A stretch of DNA of 10,568 bases, taken from positions 1-10,568 of the forward strand of contig JBBQSU010000118.1 in the NCBI GenBank assembly GCA_038234815.1, read 5' to 3'. The translations under genes and the position numbers were made by a program. Position 1 is the stretch's first letter. Each line of letters opens with the position of its first letter. The notes beneath the pieces were generated by a model, which did no database searches, had not been told where the DNA came from, and saw only the letters and a list, made by a program, of their open reading frames with translations. Origin of the DNA: JBBQSU01 sp038234815. GTDB lineage: Bacteria; Planctomycetota; Phycisphaerae; Tepidisphaerales; Tepidisphaeraceae. Shown one piece after another: positions 1 to 6,109 of the stretch.

Positions 1-823
1 CATCCCGGCGATTGTATTCATGCGTCCCCTCGCGCAGCCTCCAGCCGTAATTAGCCCCTTTCTCGATGATGTCGATCTCCTCCCACTGGTTCTGGCCGAC
101 ATCGGCCGCGAACAGTTGATGCGTTTCCCGATCAAAACTGAAGCGCCAGGGATTGCGCATCCCTAAAGCCCAGATTTCCGGGCGATACTCCTGGCGCTTG
201 ACGAAAGGATTATCCTGCGGAATGGCGTAAGGCTGACCGCGATCGACATCGATACGCAGAATTTTTCCCAGCAGTTCTTTCGGGTTTTGCGCCCGGTTCT
301 GTGGATCGCCGCCCGACCCGCCATCACCCATCCCGACATACAACATGCCGTCAGGACCGAACTGCAACTGCCCGCCATTGTGATTAGCGTAGGGCTGGTC
401 GATGCTCAGCAGCACGCGCTCGGTCGAAACATCAACGCTGCTGGAATGGGGATCCGTGCGGAATTCGGAGATGATCGTTCGCAGGGGGCTTTGGCGAGTG
501 GTGTAATCAACGAACAGCCGGCCGTTGTCGGCAAAATGCGGATGAAAGGCCACGCTTAAGAAACCGCACTCGCCCTGATTTAGCACCTTCGGCTCGATGG
601 CAAGGTACGGCTTCTTCTGCAACTGGCCGTCCACAATCAGGCGGATGCGACCCGGCTGCTCGCAGACGAACATGCGCTCGGTGCCGTCGTGCGTGAGATA
701 AAGCGGGTTCTCCAGACCCTCGCAAACCGGAGCGGTCTGCACCGCGGGGATTTCCACCGCCGGCGCGACGGATACCAGCCACGCCGACAAAACGATCGAT
801 CCAGCCCACAACCAGATGCGCAT
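1..823 (-). CDS. Secreted PQQ-dependent aldose/sugar dehydrogenase, 3' end cut by window edge
   Basis: By homology this is a soluble, calcium- and PQQ-dependent dehydrogenase of the GSDH fold (six-bladed beta-propeller), which oxidises aldoses to lactones outside the cytoplasm. 274 residues are visible; the C-terminus lies beyond position 1. Residues 1-22 form a signal peptide (MR, hydrophobic core, APA at 20-22). Family motifs follow in order: GECGFLSVAFHPHF near 84-97, NHNGGQLQFGPDGMLY at 147-162, GDGGSGGDPQN at 166-176, LGKILRIDVD at 185-194, EIWALGMRNPWRF at 216-228 and ADVGQNQWEEIDII from 240. H148 matches the catalytic-base histidine of Acinetobacter soluble glucose dehydrogenase, and R223 the PQQ-site arginine. 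The ATG has GGGAG about 8 bases upstream. It lies 32 bases after the plsC stop, so it is probably last in the cmk-plsC transcript. Substrate is unknown, and a fused C-terminal cytochrome or carbohydrate-binding domain cannot be excluded. Confidence 0.9.
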   Translation of the reverse strand, partial: MRIWLWAGSIVLSAWLVSVAPAVEIPAVQTAPVCEGLENPLYLTHDGTERMFVCEQPGRIRLIVDGQLQKKPYLAIEPKVLNQGECGFLSVAFHPHFADNGRLFVDYTTRQSPLRTIISEFRTDPHSSSVDVSTERVLLSIDQPYANHNGGQLQFGPDGMLYVGMGDGGSGGDPQNRAQNPKELLGKILRIDVDRGQPYAIPQDNPFVKRQEYRPEIWALGMRNPWRFSFDRETHQLFAADVGQNQWEEIDIIEKGANYGWRLREGTHEYNRRD

Positions 824-855
824 GCAGATCACTCCCGTGAGAAATCGCCCGGCAA

Positions 856-1536
856 TCATAGGCCCGGCAGACGCCGGCCGTCCCGAGGTTGAGCGGCGCG
901 GCGCTGCCGCAGTTCCGCCTGCATCCTGGCAAACGCCGTTGCGATGACCTTCACCACGGCGTCGGATTTCAGGCCTTCCACGTCCAATCGCGGGCCATAC
1001 ATTACGTCGATCGGGTAGCGGCGTGGAACCTTGCGTGAATTCGGCCAGGCCTGAAAACTCCCCTCGATCACGCACGGAATGACCGGAACGCCAGCACGCC
1101 GGATAATCAGGGCCACCCCCGACTGCACTTTCTGCAATTCCCCGTCGTCGCTACGCGAACCCTCGGGGAAAATGTTCAGTAGCGCCCCTTCCTGCAATCG
1201 CGTGATGGTCTCGCGGACGGCGCTCACATCGCCTTCCCCTTGTCGTATGGGAAATGCGTTCACGCTGGTTATCAACTTGCCGAAAAACCGATTGCGCCAC
1301 AGTTCGCTCTTGGCCATGAAGTTCATGGGCCGAAGGATTTGAACCCCCACCAATGGCGGATCGAGATAACTGTTGTGATTGGTGACGATCAGCGCCCCGC
1401 CAAACTCCGGCACGTTTTCAGCGCCGTGGATCTTCAGGTCAAATAGAACCGAGGTGACGATCCGGCAGACCGCCCGCGCTGGCCAATAGGCGTATCCACT
1501 ATTCCATCGTGCGTAACGCGATCGTGACGAGAGCAT
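856..1536 (-). CDS. plsC: 1-acyl-sn-glycerol-3-phosphate acyltransferase (PlsC family)
   Basis: Membrane-associated acyltransferase that adds the second acyl chain to lysophosphatidic acid, giving phosphatidic acid for phospholipid synthesis. From the ATG at 1536 it has 226 residues, usual for the family. The catalytic block VTNHNSYLDPP (51-61) holds the H-x4-D pair H54/D59. The phosphate-binding block NIFPEGSRS (121-129) and the block GVPVIPCVIEGS (149-160) follow at normal spacing. I chose ATG 1536 because GAGGA sits 6 bases upstream; an in-frame TTG at 1551 would add five residues (MRGSR) and has AAGGGGAG further upstream. It lies 42 bases after cmk. A cmk-plsC pair is known from other bacteria such as Bacillus (cmk-ypfD), which supports the call. 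The arginine-rich tail (RQRRAAQPRDGRR) may contact the membrane, but that is inference. Acyl-donor preference cannot be read from sequence. Confidence 0.92.
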   Translation of the reverse strand: MLSSRSRYARWNSGYAYWPARAVCRIVTSVLFDLKIHGAENVPEFGGALIVTNHNSYLDPPLVGVQILRPMNFMAKSELWRNRFFGKLITSVNAFPIRQGEGDVSAVRETITRLQEGALLNIFPEGSRSDDGELQKVQSGVALIIRRAGVPVIPCVIEGSFQAWPNSRKVPRRYPIDVMYGPRLDVEGLKSDAVVKVIATAFARMQAELRQRRAAQPRDGRRLPGL

Positions 1537-1578
1537 CCGTGATCCTCGCAATTACTATTTCGCTCCCCTTGGCCGCGA

Positions 1579-2280
1579 TCATGCCTGGTTGAGCGTGCGC
1601 GCCTGCGCTTCGTGCAAAATCCTCTCGATAACTTCGGCCTCGGTCATCTGCGTTGTATCAATGACAATAGCACCAGCCGGACGGGCCAGTGGTCCCACCG
1701 CACGGCTGGCGTCGCGCTCATCGCGCTCGATGATTTGTCGGCGAATCTCCTGCACGTCCACCGTCTCCCCGCGAGCCCGAAGCTGGCTGGCCCGGCGGCG
1801 GGCGCGCTCGTCCGGAGAGGCGTCAAGGTATATCTTTAATTCAGCCCGAGGAAATACGACGCTGCCCTGGTCGCGGCCTTCGGTAACGAGCCGGCGGCGC
1901 TCACGGCCGATCTTCTGCTGCTGCGCCACGAGTTGCTCACGAATCGCGGTCACCTTGGCGACGTAGGAGGCTGCGTTGGTCACTTCACCACTCCGCAGCA
2001 GGTGCCCCACCGGTTCGCCGTTCAAAAAAACCGCAGGTGGATGCCGACTGAAATTAAATTCGATCCGGGCATGGCGGGCCACGAAGGCAATTTCCCTGGC
2101 GTCGTTCAGATCAGTTTCCCGGCGAATCGCCGCCAGGCCGATCGCCCGATACATCGCGCCGGTATCGAGAAAATCAACGCCCAACCGCTCGGCCACCTCG
2201 CGGGCGACCGTCGATTTCCCCGTCCCGGCTGGTCCGTCGATGGTGATAATCATCGGTGAATCAGGGTGACTTGCAGACAT
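1579..2280 (-). CDS. cmk: Cytidylate (CMP/dCMP) kinase
   Basis: Phosphorylates CMP and dCMP with ATP in the cytoplasm, feeding nucleotide pools for RNA, DNA and CDP-lipid synthesis. The full-length bacterial Cmk pattern is present: P-loop GPAGTGKST (16-24), CMP-site DTGAMYRAIG (39-48), EGRDQGSVVFPRAELKIYLDAS in the middle, and a lid region rich in Arg and Asp ending RDERDASRAVGPL. The start is uncertain. ATG 2280 gives 233 residues, but it has no Shine-Dalgarno and lies 1 base from the arm of a strong hairpin. The second ATG at 2253 gives MIITIDGPAG and 224 residues, closer to the usual length. Downstream plsC and the sugar dehydrogenase appear to be in the same transcript. Upstream on the same strand is the ThuA-like gene, 51 bases away with the hairpin between. 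Confidence 0.95.
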   Translation of the reverse strand: MSASHPDSPMIITIDGPAGTGKSTVAREVAERLGVDFLDTGAMYRAIGLAAIRRETDLNDAREIAFVARHARIEFNFSRHPPAVFLNGEPVGHLLRSGEVTNAASYVAKVTAIREQLVAQQQKIGRERRRLVTEGRDQGSVVFPRAELKIYLDASPDERARRRASQLRARGETVDVQEIRRQIIERDERDASRAVGPLARPAGAIVIDTTQMTEAEVIERILHEAQARTLNQA

Positions 2281-2281
2281 C

Positions 2282-2327
2282 AGGCCCGCAGGAGGAATCG
2301 AAACCGTTCGGTTCCTCCTGCGGGCCT
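2282..2327 (-). terminator. Long GC-rich hairpin between the ThuA-like gene and cmk
   Basis: Arms at 2282-2297 and 2312-2327 are perfect 16-base inverted repeats (AGGCCCGCAGGAGGAA and its complement). The inner bases 2298-2302 and 2307-2311 extend the stem to 21 pairs around the loop ACCG, with one G-T pair if read on the plus strand or one A-C mismatch on the minus strand. The hairpin begins 4 bases after the ThuA-like stop and ends 1 base before the first cmk ATG. There is no T-tract on the minus strand, so it is not a classic intrinsic terminator. Attenuation, mRNA processing or 3'-end protection are alternatives. Confidence 0.6.
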
Positions 2328-2331
2328 TGCA

Positions 2332-2991
2332 TTACTTGGCTGCCCAGAGGAATCCCCGGCGCATGAGTGTCAGGCATGGCTCGGATTCCACGATGTTCAC
2401 CTGGTGCCCAAGCGAGTTGTAGAACACCCGGCCCTTGCCATAAGCGCGCGTCCACACCACGGGCATATCGAACCGGCCATTAAGCAGATGCGGCCCGGCG
2501 GCCACCGGGAATTCGGTCGTCGCCAGCACGCGGTTGCTGGGATCGACGTGCATGTAATACTGCTCGGAGCAGACGTCAAAATCCTGGATGCCTTCGACGA
2601 TGGGATGGCTGCCAGTGATGACGCGCACGCGATAGGTCGTGCCGTCATTGCCCGGGTGTGCCACCCATTGCCCGCCGGTCATAAACTGCCACTCGGTTTG
2701 CTCTCGAAACGAATCGCACATCCCACCATGGCACCCGGCGATGCCCACGCCGCCTTCACGCACGGCTTTAAATACCGGATTGGCCTGCTCGTTGCTGATC
2801 TTCCCCATCGTCCATACCGGCACGATCAAGCTCAGCCCCATCAACTTGGCCTCGTCCTTGAACGCATCGAGCGTGTCGGAAACTTCGACATCAAATCCCT
2901 CGCTCTTCAAAACGCGTTCAAAAACCGCTGCGACGCCCTTGGGCTGGTGCCCTTCCCATCCGCCATACACAATCAATGCTTTACGCGACAT
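2332..2991 (-). CDS. ThuA-domain protein (trehalose-utilisation-like, class I glutamine-amidotransferase-like fold)
   Basis: A 219-residue cytoplasmic protein (no signal peptide) that is essentially one ThuA domain. The family is named after a Sinorhizobium trehalose-utilisation gene; its biochemical activity is poorly defined, so no reaction is assigned. Visible marks: N-terminal strand ALIVYGGWEGHQP (5-17), the nucleophile-elbow-like turn GIAGCHGGMCDSF (83-95), GGQWVAHPG (106-114), SHPIVEGIQDF (128-138), SEQYYMHVDPSNRVLATT (142-159) and the signature VVWTRAYGKGRVFYNSLGH (178-196). C87 before H88 lies where class I amidotransferase-like folds often carry their nucleophile; whether it is catalytic is unknown. 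The ATG at 2991 has GAGGA about 9 bases upstream. A promoter-like pair lies upstream, in the region shared with divergent lptD. No sugar transporter or sugar-catabolic neighbour supports a trehalose role here. The neighbouring sugar dehydrogenase is the only link to sugars. Confidence 0.85.
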   Translation of the reverse strand: MSRKALIVYGGWEGHQPKGVAAVFERVLKSEGFDVEVSDTLDAFKDEAKLMGLSLIVPVWTMGKISNEQANPVFKAVREGGVGIAGCHGGMCDSFREQTEWQFMTGGQWVAHPGNDGTTYRVRVITGSHPIVEGIQDFDVCSEQYYMHVDPSNRVLATTEFPVAAGPHLLNGRFDMPVVWTRAYGKGRVFYNSLGHQVNIVESEPCLTLMRRGFLWAAK

Positions 2992-3040
2992 AATTCAGGT
3001 TCCTCGTTTGGTAAGTGAGTAGGTTCGATGCAACGGCGGA

Positions 3041-3069
3041 ATGATATAAGATCGGCCCGCCAACGCCAA
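3041..3069 (-). promoter_or_regulatory. Putative promoter for the ThuA-like gene (and possibly cmk-plsC)
   Basis: Read on the minus strand: TTGGCG (3069-3064), a 17-base spacer and TATCAT (3046-3041), a sigma-70-like pair with a good -10 and a moderate -35. Predicted start near 3034, leaving about 43 bases of leader before the ATG at 2991. Confidence 0.45.
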
Positions 3070-3118
3070 ATGCCGGCGATGATGTGGCGGCGATAGTTTT
3101 TAGCCGGCAGCGGCACCT

Positions 3119-3146
3119 TTGCTCGGGCGCGAGGGCTTTCTATAAT
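3119..3146 (+). promoter_or_regulatory. Putative promoter for lptD
   Basis: TTGCTC (3119-3124), a 16-base spacer and a perfect TATAAT (3141-3146). Predicted start near 3153, about 38 bases before the GTG start. The -35 matches the consensus only in TTG, so an activator or the strong -10 may carry the activity. Confidence 0.55.
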
Positions 3147-3155
3147 GTCGCCCGA

Positions 3156-3175
3156 CCGCCGGTCTGGCCCGGCGG
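3156..3175 (+). other. GC-only stem-loop at the predicted 5' end of the lptD leader
   Basis: CCGCCGG (3156-3162), loop TCTGGC, CCGGCGG (3169-3175): a perfect 7-pair stem that begins about 3 bases after the predicted transcription start and ends 4 bases before the GAAGGAG ribosome site. A 5'-terminal hairpin of this kind can protect mRNA from decay; that role is inference. Confidence 0.5.
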
Positions 3176-3190
3176 AGTTGAAGGAGTTTC

Positions 3191-6100
3191 GTGCGTCTGT
3201 CGGGCATCTGCTTATTGCTGGCGATCATGGTCTGGGCGAAGCCCGTTTTGGCCGAAACGACCACCAATACGGAGGAGCTGCGCGTCGTCGCCGCCCGGGC
3301 GTACACCTGGTCAGATCGTGCCGGCGGGGTGGTTCAGGCAACGGGCGGGGTGACGCTTCAACTGGATCGCGCGAAGTTATCGGCCGATTCGGTCGTGGTT
3401 TGGATCGACAAATCCCCCGCTACCGCTCTGGCCGAACGGCGGGTAGAGATCGTCCTGATCGGCCACGCAAAATTGGAGCAATCGGACGTGACGCGTAGCG
3501 GAGAGAGCCTGCTTGTCACAGCGTTGGTGCGAGGGGAAATCGTGGTCGCTGCCGAGAATCGCACCAACCAGAGCCAGGAAGAGTCGGCCTTGTATCGTTC
3601 GGCCCTTGCGTTGAAGCCCACGGATGGACTGGAAGCCACGGCAACGCCCCGCGCTGCCAAGCCCGGCGCCCGATGGCAGGCCCCGCGCAGCATAGCGCGC
3701 CCTTTACCTGCGGCGGCCACTCAGCCAGCGCCTTTGATATACTGGTTGGAGGTGCAATTCGGCCAGGGAGAAATGGCCCGCACTTCAGACGGCCACACCG
3801 CTGCGGTACTGTCCGGTGGGATCGTCATCGTCTACCGCGACCAAAAATCCAATTACATCGAATTTTCGGCCCAGCGGGCGGTTTGCTTCAGCAACGTGTC
3901 TGATCCCACAACGCAAACCGGGTCCGACAAGTCGGGGAATCTTTCGAATTTGCTGAAGAAGGTGGATGCGGTTTATCTGGAAGGCGATGTGCGGGTGAAT
4001 CAAGTCCCCGCCGACGCCACCCGCGGCGAGCAGCGCATGACCGCAGAGCGGGTTTACTACGAATTTGGCACGGACCGCGCGATTCTTACCGAGGCGGTGC
4101 TCCACACGGTCGATCTCAAGAAGCAGATTCCAATATTCGTTCGGGCACAGGTGCTAAGGCAACTTTCGCAGGGTGAATTTCGCGCCAGCTATAGCCAGTT
4201 GGCGACGAGCGGGATGCTCAATCCGAGTTACGCGCTGGCTGCTGAAAAGATATACGTTCGCCAGCACGAGTTTCAAGCCGGGCGCGCCGGCCGGCAAACC
4301 GACTACGCGGCAACCAACGTCACCATGAGCGCCTGGGGTGTGCCGTTTTTTTTTCTGCCCTGGGCAGGCGGATCGATGGACGGCGGCGGGAACGCGCTAC
4401 GCGATATCAGCGTCGGCACGCGCACGCATTTCGGGTTTGGCACCGAAGCCACGCTGGGACTGTTTGAACTTGCCGGAAAGCCCCGGCCCACTGACGTGGA
4501 TGCGCGGCTCGACCTGGGCTATTTCGATCAACGCGGGCCTGCGATGGGTCTCAATGGGGAATACGCCGGGGGATTTGTCAGTGAGACTACGCACAAGCCA
4601 TGGAATTTCCAAGGTGATTTCCAGTCTTACCTGGTCACGGACCGGGGAGCGGATAATTTTGGTGGCGCACGCGCGGAGGTCGAGCCACCGAAAGACATCC
4701 GCGGAACATTTCTGTGGGAACATCAGCACTTCTTCCCCGATGACTGGCAGGCGCAACTGCGCCTGGGTTATGTTTCGGACGCGGGATTCCTGGAGCAATG
4801 GTTCCCGAAACAATTTGACGACGGCCTTCCCCGTGACATGTCGATCTATCTGAAGCGCCAGCGCAACACCGAGGCGTTCACATTTTTCGCCAATGTTCAG
4901 CCCCGTAACACGACCACCTCGGCGGAGTTCGCGCAGGAACAGTTTGAGGTCGAACGCGTGCCCGAAATTGGGTACTACCGTCTCGGCGACAGCCTGCTCG
5001 GCGATTCGCTGACGGCTTTCAGCAGCAACACCATCGGCGGGTATCGATTCGCTCAATCGGGCTATTCGCTGGCCGAACAGGGGTTTTCGTCGCCCGCTGT
5101 TCAACCCGGGCTGCCGAGCGTCGGTCGGAGCGGACTGACCGGGGACGTGATTTATCGCGGGGATTTTCGAGAGGAACTGGACTTCCCCTTTTCCACGCCC
5201 CACTTCCGGTGGGTGCCCTACGTGTTCGGGCGCTACACCGCGTGGTCGGATTCTCCGGGCAAGGGATCGCAAAACCGCGTGTACGGCGGAACGGGCCTGC
5301 GCGTCACCACGCAGTTTTGGGGTGTTGACGATTCGGTCCAGTCCGACGTGCTGGACATCCACCGCCTGCGCCACGTCATCGAGCCGGAACTTAATCTTTA
5401 CACCAGCGCGCAATCGCGCGATCAACAGTTAGTTTACGATTTTGAAGAGCAGACGGACGAGGTCAACGACGTGTCGGCAGTGCAGATTGCCCTGCACCAG
5501 CGCTGGCAGACCAAGCGCGGCGGGCCGGGTCGGTGGCGCAGTGTCGATGTCTTTGCGCTTAATCTGGAAGGCAACTTTTTTGCCAACAAGCCGGACGACC
5601 CCGTGCTCAATCCATCCAACTTCCGCGGGCTGTTCTTCAGCAGTCTGCCCGAGGCGTCTGTTCCGCGCAATTCGGTCAATGCCGACGCGACCTGGCGTGT
5701 GACCGATACGACAGTTGTGCTGGCCGACGCGCAAATGAACCTGGACAAATCCGAACTGGCGACCGCATCGATCGGGCTGGCAGCTCAGCGGCTGGATCGC
5801 ACGACGTTTTACGTCGGCACGCGCTATATTGAAGAACTGAAGACAAACATTACCACTTTGGCGCTCGACTATCAGATCAATGAAAAATACCTGCTGTCGA
5901 TGGCCCAAAGCTTTGATTTCGGCCGGTCGGAGAATGTCAGCTATAACTTCGGTATTACGCGAAAATTCGATCGCTTCTTCTTTCAGCTTCAATTCGTATA
6001 CGACCAAACGACCAATGACACCGGATTCAGCATCAACCTTCTGCCTTATGGCGTGAGCCGGGGCCTGGGTGTGACTTCGGCACAATTGGAAAATCGGTAA
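3191..6100 (+). CDS. lptD: LptD/OstA-like outer-membrane assembly protein
   Basis: Predicted outer-membrane beta-barrel that inserts lipopolysaccharide or a related glycolipid as the last part of the Lpt bridge. The 969 residues compare with 784 in E. coli. GTG start with GAAGGAG 4 bases upstream gives a signal peptide (1-21, core LSGICLLLAIMVW, cleavage after VLA). OstA/LptA-like beta-jellyroll stretches follow: GGVVQATGGVTLQLDRAKLS near 44-63, a second near 180-235, and YLEGDVRV...TAERVYYEFGTDRAIL near 260-300. WGVPFFFLPWAGG (about 383-395) leads into a barrel of alternating strands rich in Tyr, Phe and Arg up to the end. The mature protein has one cysteine (C232), so the E. coli-type disulfide pair cannot form. 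It ends QLENR, without the usual terminal aromatic residue. The gene stands alone, with its own promoter and structured leader. The family call is firm; strict LptD orthology is less certain because of sequence divergence. Confidence 0.8.
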   Translation: MRLSGICLLLAIMVWAKPVLAETTTNTEELRVVAARAYTWSDRAGGVVQATGGVTLQLDRAKLSADSVVVWIDKSPATALAERRVEIVLIGHAKLEQSDVTRSGESLLVTALVRGEIVVAAENRTNQSQEESALYRSALALKPTDGLEATATPRAAKPGARWQAPRSIARPLPAAATQPAPLIYWLEVQFGQGEMARTSDGHTAAVLSGGIVIVYRDQKSNYIEFSAQRAVCFSNVSDPTTQTGSDKSGNLSNLLKKVDAVYLEGDVRVNQVPADATRGEQRMTAERVYYEFGTDRAILTEAVLHTVDLKKQIPIFVRAQVLRQLSQGEFRASYSQLATSGMLNPSYALAAEKIYVRQHEFQAGRAGRQTDYAATNVTMSAWGVPFFFLPWAGGSMDGGGNALRDISVGTRTHFGFGTEATLGLFELAGKPRPTDVDARLDLGYFDQRGPAMGLNGEYAGGFVSETTHKPWNFQGDFQSYLVTDRGADNFGGARAEVEPPKDIRGTFLWEHQHFFPDDWQAQLRLGYVSDAGFLEQWFPKQFDDGLPRDMSIYLKRQRNTEAFTFFANVQPRNTTTSAEFAQEQFEVERVPEIGYYRLGDSLLGDSLTAFSSNTIGGYRFAQSGYSLAEQGFSSPAVQPGLPSVGRSGLTGDVIYRGDFREELDFPFSTPHFRWVPYVFGRYTAWSDSPGKGSQNRVYGGTGLRVTTQFWGVDDSVQSDVLDIHRLRHVIEPELNLYTSAQSRDQQLVYDFEEQTDEVNDVSAVQIALHQRWQTKRGGPGRWRSVDVFALNLEGNFFANKPDDPVLNPSNFRGLFFSSLPEASVPRNSVNADATWRVTDTTVVLADAQMNLDKSELATASIGLAAQRLDRTTFYVGTRYIEELKTNITTLALDYQINEKYLLSMAQSFDFGRSENVSYNFGITRKFDRFFFQLQFVYDQTTNDTGFSINLLPYGVSRGLGVTSAQLENR

Positions 6101-6109
6101 GCGGGCGCC

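Noticed and set aside
163..932. Several open frames on both strands over the left end
   Set aside because: They overlap the continuous PQQ sugar dehydrogenase frame (1-823, minus), which shows the family motifs throughout.
2266..3018. Plus-strand open frame of 250 codons
   Set aside because: Antisense to the ThuA-like gene, whose domain signature is clear, and it reads through the hairpin at 2282-2327.
4397..5425. Long minus-strand open frame of 342 codons
   Set aside because: It lies wholly antisense within lptD; such shadows are common in GC-rich genes, and it has no recognisable domain.
5429..6085. Minus-strand open frame of 218 codons
   Set aside because: Antisense shadow of the lptD barrel; no ribosome site or family features.
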